A DNA stretch of 64,000 nucleotides. It comes from Roseburia rectibacter. Lineage in GTDB: Bacteria > Bacillota > Clostridia > Lachnospirales > Lachnospiraceae. Below the pieces are notes generated by a model. It saw nothing but the letters and a program-made list of their open reading frames with translations, was not told the DNA's origin and did not search any database. The position numbers and the translations under genes were made by a program. Shown here piece after piece: positions 9,343-16,881 of the stretch (position 1 is the first letter of the stretch; every line of letters begins with the position of its first letter). The stretch spans positions 1,701,001 to 1,765,000 of the forward strand of contig NZ_CP092473.1 in assembly GCF_014287515.2 (NCBI RefSeq). The letters run 5' to 3'.

Positions 9343-9894
9343 ATGAAAATTTCAACAAAAACAATCGTTACCGTTGGAATGTTTACTGCGGTTCTTGCAG
9401 TTCTTTCCATTCTTCAGATTCCGATGCCGACAGGTGTTCCAATCACGCTGCAGACATTTGCAATGGCGTTATGTGGGTATGTGTTAGGATGGCAGCTTGG
9501 AATTTCAGCAACATTGCTTTATATTGTACTGGGAACTGTTGGTGTTCCGATCTTTGCAGGAATGAGTGCAGGACCGGGCGTGTTATTTGGCTATACAGGT
9601 GGATTTATCTTTGGATTTATCTTTCTGACTTTATTATGTGGTATTTCTGTGCACAGAAAAAATGCAGCAGTAAAGATTGTCCTTGGATTGGCAGGACTGA
9701 TCATCTGTCATCTGCTTGGTGCGATCCAGTATGCAGTTTTGGCGAAGATTACCCTTGGTGCATCTTTGGTTGCTGTGTCACTGCCGTATCTTGTAAAAGA
9801 TGTGATTTCCGTGGTTGGTGCTTATCTGGTTGCGATCGCTGTGCGTAAGGCACTTCACGCAGGAAATATTTTGCAGGATGCAAAAGCAGCTTAA
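9343..9894 (+). CDS. bioY: Biotin transporter substrate-binding component BioY (ECF type)
   Basis: S component of an energy-coupling-factor transporter that binds biotin in the membrane; it works with shared EcfA/EcfT subunits, not encoded here. The 183-residue protein has about six hydrophobic segments and the BioY signature PTGVPITLQTFAMAL near the N-terminus, followed by GWQLG and GPGVLFGYTGGF. ATG 9343 follows GAGGAG; an upstream in-frame ATG at 9319 has no site. The BirA-like operator upstream supports the biotin assignment. No biotin synthesis genes are in the window. Confidence 0.93.
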   Translation: MKISTKTIVTVGMFTAVLAVLSILQIPMPTGVPITLQTFAMALCGYVLGWQLGISATLLYIVLGTVGVPIFAGMSAGPGVLFGYTGGFIFGFIFLTLLCGISVHRKNAAVKIVLGLAGLIICHLLGAIQYAVLAKITLGASLVAVSLPYLVKDVISVVGAYLVAIAVRKALHAGNILQDAKAA

Positions 9895-9907
9895 AGGCGA
9901 CATATCT

Positions 9908-10330
9908 ATGAAAAAGTTTCGCGTTCACCATATTTTATGCACCGTTCTTTACCAGGGGGAAGGGTATAGTGGGGCATTTTGTGATAATATGACACAGAAA
10001 GTGCATGAACTGAAAGATAATTTAGATGGAGCACTCATTCTTGTGACAGATCCTGATATGATCTGTGCGCGCTGCCCGAACCGGACACCGGATGATACAT
10101 GTCTTGATGAAAAAAATCATGTGAAGATCAAAGATCTGGAGCTGTTAAAGTTATTCGGATGGGAAGAAAATAAAAGCTATTCTTATTACGAATTATTACT
10201 GGATGCAGCCGGGAAAATGGATGCAAAAGAGTTTACGAGAAGTTGTGGAAAATGTAGATGGTATAAGGAAGGATTATGTAGTTATGAAATGTGGCGGAAA
10301 AATGCAGAAGAAATATTACGCAAAAAATAG
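9908..10330 (+). CDS. DUF1284 domain protein
   Basis: A 140-residue protein of the DUF1284 family, whose function is unknown. It starts with the family's HHILC-type motif (RVHHILCTVLYQGEGYSG) and has several cysteines: CARCPN, the CLDE Cys, SCGKCRW and the final GLCSY. The pattern suggests a metal or iron-sulfur site, though that is inference. The start at 9908 follows AAAGG 10 bases upstream, 13 bases after bioY, so it is likely co-transcribed with it. No signal peptide is present. Confidence 0.8.
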   Translation: MKKFRVHHILCTVLYQGEGYSGAFCDNMTQKVHELKDNLDGALILVTDPDMICARCPNRTPDDTCLDEKNHVKIKDLELLKLFGWEENKSYSYYELLLDAAGKMDAKEFTRSCGKCRWYKEGLCSYEMWRKNAEEILRKK

Positions 10331-10685
10331 GCAGACGAGGTTCTGCCTGTTTTTGCGCCAGGCTATGGCATGGGCACTGATCGTTATGCTTGTTGTTTCC
10401 GGAATGGTGGGATGGCAGACAGAGAGAGTGCAGGCTGCAACTAGGAAACCGGTCAAAATTACATTAAGTAAAAAAGCGGTCAGTACTACGGTTGGAAGCA
10501 AAGTAAAACTGAAAGTAAAGAGTGTCAGTCCCCAAAAAGCATCTAAAAATGTTACATGGAAAAGTTCAGATAAAAAATTGCGATCGTAACATCAAAAGGA
10601 GTCGTAAAAACAAAAAAGAAGGGAACTGTTACGATTACCGCAACAATGGACTCTTGGATATAAGGCTTATATTACTTACAAGTGA
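10284..10685 (+). pseudogene. Decayed secreted protein with a Big_2 Ig-like domain
   Basis: The frame begins with a basic N-terminus and a signal peptide ending near AAT, then an Ig-like group 2 start up to WKSSDKK. It then hits a stop after a poly-A tract at about 10572-10578. Shifting frame restores the typical Big_2 end (AIVTSKGVVKTKKKGTVT), and a second shift near 10654 gives GYKAYITYK and a stop at 10683-10685. Two frame changes suggest a broken gene, or sequencing errors at homopolymers. The start overlaps DUF1284; ATG 10302 is an alternative. Confidence 0.7.
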
Positions 10686-10720
10686 GCAATATACTTTAAA
10701 AATATTCTATATCGTCAATA

Positions 10721-10764
10721 AAAAAAGGCAGATCAATTTTTCCAATGGATTGATCTGCCTTTTA
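10721..10764. terminator. Bidirectional terminator between convergent genes
   Basis: aaaaaaggcagatcaat and attgatctgcctttt pair across an 11-base loop, with A and T runs on either side, so it can act in both directions. It separates the Ig-like remnant (plus) from the ClC gene (minus). Confidence 0.9.
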
Positions 10765-10773
10765 AATATAGCG

Positions 10774-12033
10774 TTATTCCGTCCGCTTATTGATATAATT
10801 GGTCTTATATTTTGAATAAATGATCTTCTGGCTGTGATACAGTCCGAAATAGCCGGAAAGCATATAACTGAAAGCAACTGCAAGTAAAAAATATGGCATT
10901 CCATCATAACCAAACAGCTCAAAACTGATCAGAAGAGAGGTGATCGGGCAGTTGGTCACACCGCAGAAAACAGCGGCCATACCGACGGCTGTGCATAGAG
11001 TGGGTGAAAAACCAAGCAGGTTTCCGAACAGACATCCAAACGCTGCACCCGTGAAAAACGAAGGCACGATCTCGCCGCCTTTGTAGCCGGCGCCAAGCGT
11101 GGCAGCTGTAAAGATCATTTTCAGCAAAAATGCTTCCGGGCGCACGGTGCCGTCGATGCACTGTGCGATGATATTGACACCGGTGCCGTTGTAATTCTGG
11201 TTACCGACAAGCAATGTCAGCACGATTACGATACATCCACCAACGAAAATCCTTACATAAGGATTCTTGAAAAAATGTTTATAAAGAGCTTCGGACTGGT
11301 GCAGCATCACGCAGAACAGGATACTGATACCGGCGCAGAGAATTGCCAGCACGGAGATGCGGACGGCGTTGCCGATTCCGAAGGAAGGAATCGAATCAAT
11401 GAGAAAAAGTTCCTGCGAAATCCCAAAAGAAACGGCAATCCCATGCGCAACAAGGGAAGAGATCACGCATGGAACCAGTGCAGCGTAATACATGATGCCG
11501 ACGCTGACAACTTCCATGGAGAAAATAGCAGCAGCCATAGGTGTGCCAAACAATGCGGAGAAACAGGCACTCATGCCGCACATGATCATAATATGTTTGT
11601 CCTTGTCGTCAAAATGAAACAGTTTACCAATTCCGTTACCGATGCTTCCGCCAAGCTGCAGAGCAGCGCCCTCACGGCCTGCAGAACCGCCGAACAGATG
11701 TGTGATCAGTGTGGAGATAAAAATTAACGGTGCCATTTTAAGCGGCAGATTATCGTCAGAATGGATCGCAGAGATTACGAGATTTGTTCCTGTGTCATGT
11801 TCGTCATGCAGCAGACGGTAACAGCCAACGATCACGAGACCTCCAAATGGAAGCAGAAAAATAAGCCATGGATGTTTGATGCGGATGAGTGTAACTAATG
11901 TCATACCAAAATAAAATAATGTTCCTGCACCGCCGGCAACAACACCGGAGATGATTGCAAATAAAACCCATTTAATAGAAGTTTCGATTCGTTTTAAATT
12001 ATGCTTTATCTTATGTCTGATGATTTCTTTCAT
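10774..12033 (-). CDS. ClC-family anion channel/antiporter, possibly fluoride type
   Basis: A 419-residue integral membrane protein with many hydrophobic helices. GGSAGREGAALQ (GREGA at about 119-123) contains the gating Glu of the ClC family, and YKGGEIVPSFF is the GxFxP region. The usual chloride-binding GSGIP segment is replaced by DTGTNLV, and MAPLIFISTLITHLFGG precedes GREG. Both features resemble CLC-F fluoride/proton antiporters as I recall them, so fluoride export is a real alternative to chloride transport. Start 12033 has GGAG 9 bases upstream; in-frame ATG 12048 is also possible. It lies alone between opposing genes. Confidence 0.82.
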   Translation of the reverse strand: MKEIIRHKIKHNLKRIETSIKWVLFAIISGVVAGGAGTLFYFGMTLVTLIRIKHPWLIFLLPFGGLVIVGCYRLLHDEHDTGTNLVISAIHSDDNLPLKMAPLIFISTLITHLFGGSAGREGAALQLGGSIGNGIGKLFHFDDKDKHIMIMCGMSACFSALFGTPMAAAIFSMEVVSVGIMYYAALVPCVISSLVAHGIAVSFGISQELFLIDSIPSFGIGNAVRISVLAILCAGISILFCVMLHQSEALYKHFFKNPYVRIFVGGCIVIVLTLLVGNQNYNGTGVNIIAQCIDGTVRPEAFLLKMIFTAATLGAGYKGGEIVPSFFTGAAFGCLFGNLLGFSPTLCTAVGMAAVFCGVTNCPITSLLISFELFGYDGMPYFLLAVAFSYMLSGYFGLYHSQKIIYSKYKTNYINKRTE

Positions 12034-12178
12034 AGCTGTAAACTCCATTTTCTTTCAATGATTTAACAAAATCTTAACATTTTCCTTCCTTTTTTACAAT
12101 ATAAAACAATAACAAGTGCAATATGCACAAAAACAGGATGCAATATTTAGATAAAACATTGAAAATGTCAAAATGGTA

Positions 12179-12269
12179 TTGCGTTTTTTTGAATAGCGTC
12201 TTATAATCTGACTATCAAATGAAAACGTTACCGGAAGCATTACCGCAAACAATACCGGAAACGTTTCAC
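12179..12269 (+). promoter_or_regulatory. Promoter and two LacI-type operator sites for the glucan ABC operon
   Basis: A consensus -10 TATAAT (12202-12207) follows a weaker -35 TTGCGT (12179-12184) by 17 bases. Downstream, tgaaaacgttacc (12220-12232) and cggaaacgtttcac (12256-12269) form two cre/LacI-like half-palindromes with central ACGT, in inverted orientation. They lie where a roadblock or repression loop would act. The LacI protein encoded at 15841 is the likely ligand; CcpA is another. Confidence 0.75.
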
Positions 12270-12304
12270 GAGATATCATACACAATTTCAGGAGGGTAAA
12301 AAAG

Positions 12305-13750
12305 ATGAAAAGAAAAGTTTTATCAGTGATGTTAGCATCCGCTATGTTAGCAACTATGTTTGCAGGATGTGGTAACGGAAATACGGGAGATGCTTCCGGA
12401 ACAGCAAATGCGGGAAACAAGACAGAAGAGGCTGCAAAGACAACCGAGGCATCTGATGCAGAAAAGACTGCAGACAGTGCATCAGGAAGCGGTTCTGTAT
12501 ATTATCTGAACTTTAAACCGGAGCAGGATCAGGCATGGCAGGATTTAGCAGGTATCTATACAGAGCAGACGGGTGTGCCGGTAACAGTTATCACCGCAGC
12601 AGACGGTACATATGAGCAGACATTAAAATCTGAAATGGCAAAGAGCGAAGCTCCTACATTATTTCAGGTAAATGGACCGGTAGGACTTGCAAACTGGAAA
12701 GATTACTGCTATGACTTATCTGACAGCGAGATCTGCAAACAGCTTTCAAGTGAAGATTTTGCATTAAAGAATGATGCCGGCGAGGTTTCCGGTGTCGCAT
12801 ATGTGCTCGAGACATACGGTATCATTTACAATAAGAAGATTTTAAATGATTACTGTACCATGGATAACGCAGTGATTTCTTCTCCGGATGAGATCAACAG
12901 CTTTGACAAATTAAAAGCAGTGGCAGATGATATTCAGGCGAGAAAAGATGAGATCAACAGCCAGTTCGGATACGATCTTCAGGGTGCATTCACATCCGCA
13001 GGTATGGATGGATCTTCTGACTGGAGATTTAAGACACATCTTGCAAATCTTCCAATTTACTATGAATACAAAGACAAAGGCATCACAAGCACAGATGCGA
13101 TTGAGGGAACATACCTTGACAATTATAAACAGATCTGGGATTTATACATCACAGATTCTACCTGTGAACCAGGTGTCCTCTCCAGCAAGACAGGTGATGA
13201 AGCTGAGTCAGAGTTCGGTATGGAAGAAGCAGTATTCTATCAGAATGGTACATGGGAGTACGGCAATCTGACAAACGAGGATAATGGATATTTAGTAACA
13301 GCAGATGATATGGGCATGATGCCAATTTACATTGGTGCTCCTGGTGAAGAAAATCAGGGACTCTGCACAGGTTCCGAAAACTACTGGTGTGTAAACAAAC
13401 AGGCTTCGGAGGAAGATATTCAGGCAACACTTGATTTCTTAAGTTGGGTAATTAATTCGGATGAAGGACGTGACTCCATGGCGCATGTAATGGGATTCAC
13501 AACACCATTCTTAACATTTACCGGTGACTATGTAGCTGACAACGTATTCATTCAGGATGCAAACCAGTATATTGCAGATGGCAAGACTCCTGTTTCATGG
13601 AACTTCTCAACCATTCCTTCTGAGACATGGAAAGATGGTGTTGGTTCTGCATTACTTGAGTATGCACAGGGTACCGGTGACTGGGATGCAGTTGTAAGTG
13701 CATTCGTAGACGGCTGGGCAACTGAGTATGCAGCAGCAAACGGACAGTAA
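12305..13750 (+). CDS. Sugar ABC transporter substrate-binding lipoprotein (alpha-glucan locus)
   Basis: A 481-residue family 1 extracellular solute-binding protein. The N-terminus is a lipoprotein signal with lipobox MFAGC, followed by a Gly/Thr/Ala-rich linker to about residue 60, then a MalE-type two-lobe fold. Maltodextrin is the likely ligand because two permeases, a LacI regulator and malQ follow; this is from context. AGGAGGG precedes the ATG. No ATPase gene is present, so a shared MsmX-like ATPase encoded elsewhere is expected. Confidence 0.9.
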   Translation: MKRKVLSVMLASAMLATMFAGCGNGNTGDASGTANAGNKTEEAAKTTEASDAEKTADSASGSGSVYYLNFKPEQDQAWQDLAGIYTEQTGVPVTVITAADGTYEQTLKSEMAKSEAPTLFQVNGPVGLANWKDYCYDLSDSEICKQLSSEDFALKNDAGEVSGVAYVLETYGIIYNKKILNDYCTMDNAVISSPDEINSFDKLKAVADDIQARKDEINSQFGYDLQGAFTSAGMDGSSDWRFKTHLANLPIYYEYKDKGITSTDAIEGTYLDNYKQIWDLYITDSTCEPGVLSSKTGDEAESEFGMEEAVFYQNGTWEYGNLTNEDNGYLVTADDMGMMPIYIGAPGEENQGLCTGSENYWCVNKQASEEDIQATLDFLSWVINSDEGRDSMAHVMGFTTPFLTFTGDYVADNVFIQDANQYIADGKTPVSWNFSTIPSETWKDGVGSALLEYAQGTGDWDAVVSAFVDGWATEYAAANGQ

Positions 13751-13786
13751 ATAATAACTCCTCTTTTAGAAAATAGTAAATTTGTG

Positions 13787-13931
13787 GTTACTGTTCACTC
13801 GCAAGCTTGACACTTGCTGTCAAGCTGTGCGCCAAAGACTATATCATGCCAGATTACAGCCCCATGCATCGAAGATGCATTTAAAATGGGCTGTAATCGT
13901 TACTGCTCACACAGTATGTGTGAACAGTAAC
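13787..13931 (+). repeat. Dispersed repeat with 12-bp inverted ends and internal hairpins (copy A)
   Basis: gttactgttcac (13787-13798) and gtgaacagtaac (13920-13931) are perfect inverted ends. Between them lie a hairpin at 13804-13824 (8-bp stem), another at 13852-13898 (12-bp stem topped by a 6-bp stem), and gttactgctcac at 13899-13910, which can pair with the same right end in an alternative fold. The same ends enclose different hairpins at 25680-25813. Confidence 0.85.
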
Positions 13932-13932
13932 A

Positions 13933-13966
13933 ATTTGTGCGGTATCTGTGCCGATACCGCACAAAT
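13933..13966 (+). other. Perfect 14-bp stem-loop between binding-protein and permease genes
   Basis: atttgtgcggtatc and gataccgcacaaat pair without mismatch around a 6-base loop. No T-run follows, so it is probably an mRNA-stabilising or processing element and not a terminator. Such a site would let the binding protein be made in excess over the permeases, as repeats do between malE and malF of E. coli. Confidence 0.8.
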
Positions 13967-14036
13967 CATATATAACAGAAATTTTCTGAAAGAACTGAAT
14001 TTAGAGATTGAACGGATTTATGAGAGGTTAAAGACT

Positions 14037-14879
14037 ATGGAGAAATCAATAAAAAAATATTTTCCAATTTTTGCGCTCCCGACTTTAGTGGCATTTACCA
14101 TAGGTTTTATAGTTCCTTTTCTTATGGGTATCTATTTATCATTTTGTGAATTTACCACAGTAACGGATGCGTCATTTGTCGGACTGAAAAATTACCTACG
14201 TGTATTTACCGATCCAACATTTGTACATGCGCTGTGGTATACCGCATTATTTACGGTGGTATCAGTGCTTACGATCAATGTATTTGCATTTACCATAGCG
14301 ATGCTTTTAACAAAGGGAATTAAGGGAACAAATGTGTTCCGAACTGTATTTTTTATGCCGAACCTGATCGGAGGTATCGTTTTAGGATATATCTGGCAGA
14401 TCCTTTTAAACGGAATTCTGGCAAACTTCGGAAAAACATTGACCTATTCTTCCTCATATGGTTTCTGGGGACTGATCGTTTTGATGAACTGGCAGCAGAT
14501 CGGTTATATGATGATCATTTATATTGCGGGTATCCAGAACATTCCGGGTGAACTGATCGAGGCAGCAAAGATGGATGGTGCAAACAGCTGGCAGCTGTTA
14601 AAGAAAGTAACGATTCCGATGGTTATGCCATCCATCACGATTTGTACATTCCTGACACTGACGAACTCCTTTAAGCTGTTCGACCAGAACCTTGCATTGA
14701 CAGCAGGAGAGCCGTCAAACAATTCACAGATGCTTGCGTTAAATATCTTTGATACATTTTATGGAAGAAATGGATGGGAAGGTGTCGGACAGGCGAAGGC
14801 GGTGATCTTCTTTATCATAGTGGCAGTCATCGCACTGGCACAGAACCGTCTGACCAGAAGTAAGGAGGTACAGCAGTAA
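14037..14879 (+). CDS. Sugar ABC transporter permease (MalF/UgpA type)
   Basis: A 280-residue inner-membrane permease with six hydrophobic segments. The EAA loop, ELIEAAKMDGANSW near residue 185, docks on the ATPase. An in-frame extension back to 13782 crosses the repeat and stem-loop and is not believed; ATG 14037 follows GAGAGG. It overlaps the next gene by one base. With 12305 and 14879 it forms an importer for, most likely, maltodextrin. Confidence 0.92.
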   Translation: MEKSIKKYFPIFALPTLVAFTIGFIVPFLMGIYLSFCEFTTVTDASFVGLKNYLRVFTDPTFVHALWYTALFTVVSVLTINVFAFTIAMLLTKGIKGTNVFRTVFFMPNLIGGIVLGYIWQILLNGILANFGKTLTYSSSYGFWGLIVLMNWQQIGYMMIIYIAGIQNIPGELIEAAKMDGANSWQLLKKVTIPMVMPSITICTFLTLTNSFKLFDQNLALTAGEPSNNSQMLALNIFDTFYGRNGWEGVGQAKAVIFFIIVAVIALAQNRLTRSKEVQQ

Positions 14880-15745
14880 TGGCAAAACAGACAGACAATC
14901 AGGTAAGCGCAGTAAGGCGTGCAAAACACGGATGGATACTGACACTGTTTTTCAGCATTTTAGCTGTATTTTATCTGTATCCGATCTTTTTAGTGTTGAT
15001 CAACTCGTTAAAGAAAAAAGGATTTATTATGAAAAGTCCTTTTGCACTTCCGGATGAGCGTTCTTTCTTCGGTATGACAAACTTTGTAAAGGGAATTGAG
15101 AAGACGAATTTCTTTGCAGCGTTCGGTAACTCGGTTATTATCACGGTAGGTTCCGTGGCAGTGATCATATTCTGCACATCCATGTGTGCATGGTTTATCA
15201 CCAGAGTACATAATAAATTTACCATGGCACTTTACATGTTATGTCTTTTCTCCATGATCGTGCCGTTCCAGATGGTAATGTTCCCGTTATCTAAGCTGGC
15301 AAACATGATGCATTTGAGCAACCCGATCGGTATTATATTAGTATATCTGGGATTTGGAGCAGGGCTTGCGGTATTTATGTTCTGTGGATTTGTAAAGAGC
15401 ATTCCGTTAGAGATCGAGGAGGCCGCCATGATCGATGGCTGTACACCCATCCAGACCTTCTTCCAGGTCGTATTCCCAATCATGAAACCAACGGTTATCA
15501 CGGTTGCAATCTTACAGGCAATGTGGATCTGGAATGATTATCTGCTGCCGTATCTGGTACTTGACCTGAAAAAATATAAGACGATCCCGATTGTAATCCA
15601 GTATTTAAAAGGCGGTTACGGTGCGGTAGACTGGGGTACCATGATGGCGATGCTGGTACTCGCAATCATCCCGATCATCATTTTTTATGGAATCTGTCAG
15701 AAATATATTATTGAAGGAGTAGTTGCAGGAGCGGTAAAAGGCTGA
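14879..15745 (+). CDS. Sugar ABC transporter permease (MalG type)
   Basis: Second membrane subunit of the importer, 288 residues with six predicted helices. The EAA loop is EIEEAAMIDGCTPIQTF near 180-196. Its ATG overlaps the TAA of the first permease (TAATG), with AAGGAGG upstream, so the two are translationally coupled in equal amounts. It ends with a typical short cytoplasmic tail. Confidence 0.92.
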   Translation: MAKQTDNQVSAVRRAKHGWILTLFFSILAVFYLYPIFLVLINSLKKKGFIMKSPFALPDERSFFGMTNFVKGIEKTNFFAAFGNSVIITVGSVAVIIFCTSMCAWFITRVHNKFTMALYMLCLFSMIVPFQMVMFPLSKLANMMHLSNPIGIILVYLGFGAGLAVFMFCGFVKSIPLEIEEAAMIDGCTPIQTFFQVVFPIMKPTVITVAILQAMWIWNDYLLPYLVLDLKKYKTIPIVIQYLKGGYGAVDWGTMMAMLVLAIIPIIIFYGICQKYIIEGVVAGAVKG

Positions 15746-15840
15746 TATATTATTAAGAAATGTATATTTTTTGTTGAAATTTGACAAAAATTCAAATTTT
15801 ACGAAAAAATACGAAAAAATAGTAGACAGGAATGAAAAAT

Positions 15841-16851
15841 ATGGTTACGATAAAAGACATAGCCAGGGAATCAGGATATTCCGTCAGTACCGTGTCACGT
15901 GTGCTGAATCACAGAAATGATGTCAGTCCGGATGCAAAAAAGAAAATCGAAAAAGTAGTCGCAGCGTATAATTTTGTGCCAAACAATAATGCGAAACATC
16001 TAAAACAGAGTAATTCCAAATCCATTGGTGTGCTGGTAAAAGGTATCCAAAATATGCTTTTTGCCAGCATCGTGGAAGAAATCCAGTGTATGATTGAAAA
16101 TACAGACTATACGCTGATCGTATCCTATTTAGATGAGGATGCAGATGAGGTGGAGCAGGCAGTTCTCCTCTGCAGGGAGAGAAAGCCGCTTGGACTGCTC
16201 TTTTTAGGAGGTAATCCGGAGTATTTCAAAAAAGAATTTGCGCAGGTCGATGTGCCGTGTGTGCTTGTGACAAACCTTGCAGACCAGATGGATTTTCCAA
16301 ACCTTTCTTCTGTTGCGACAGACGATATTGCCGCTGCAAAATGTGCAGTGGATGCGTTATTTGATGCAGGGCATACAAAAATCGGTATTTTAGGTGGTGA
16401 TATTGAAAAATCATACACCAGTCATCAGCGGTTTATTGGCTGTCAGCAGAGCTTTCTTGAGCATGATATGGTGTTTGTGCCAGAGAAAAGTTACGAAAAA
16501 GCACGATTTTCCTATGACAGTGCATATCGTGCGATGAAACGTCTGATCGCACGATGCCCGGATATCACAGCGGTGTTTGCTATGTCAGATGTCATGGCGA
16601 TCGGTGCGATCCGTGCATTGCGGGATTTAGAATACCGTGTGCCGGAGGATGTGTCGGTTATCGGATTTGACGGAACTGCACTGGCAGAATATTACAATCC
16701 AAAACTTGCAACGATCAAACAGCAGTATCAGACGCTTGCAACCAGAAGTGTGGAAATCCTGTTTGGACAAATTGAGTTAAAAAGGAGTCAGATCCATGAG
16801 ATCGTCCCGTTTGAACTGGCGAGTGGAGAGAGTATTCAAAAAATCAGGTAA
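15841..16851 (+). CDS. LacI-family transcriptional regulator
   Basis: A 336-residue regulator with an N-terminal LacI helix-turn-helix (TIKDIARESGYSVSTVSRVL) and hinge, then a periplasmic-binding-protein-like sugar domain ending IGFDGTALAEYYNP. It probably binds the two operator sites at 12220-12269 and responds to a maltose-type sugar. ATG 15841 is preferred because AGACAGGA is then 9 bases away; ATG 15832 would leave one base. A TTGACA at 15781 may start its own transcript, but I see no clear -10. Confidence 0.9.
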   Translation: MVTIKDIARESGYSVSTVSRVLNHRNDVSPDAKKKIEKVVAAYNFVPNNNAKHLKQSNSKSIGVLVKGIQNMLFASIVEEIQCMIENTDYTLIVSYLDEDADEVEQAVLLCRERKPLGLLFLGGNPEYFKKEFAQVDVPCVLVTNLADQMDFPNLSSVATDDIAAAKCAVDALFDAGHTKIGILGGDIEKSYTSHQRFIGCQQSFLEHDMVFVPEKSYEKARFSYDSAYRAMKRLIARCPDITAVFAMSDVMAIGAIRALRDLEYRVPEDVSVIGFDGTALAEYYNPKLATIKQQYQTLATRSVEILFGQIELKRSQIHEIVPFELASGESIQKIR

Positions 16852-16881
16852 CACATATAGATAGTAGGAGGAACAAATATT

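Noticed and set aside
11275..11727. Plus-strand frame over the ClC gene
   Set aside because: It is antisense to a clear ClC coding sequence and has no signals of its own.
13782..14036. N-terminal extension of the first permease
   Set aside because: It crosses the repeat and stem-loop, has no ribosome-binding site and is not hydrophobic as expected; the GAGAGG-led ATG at 14037 fits.
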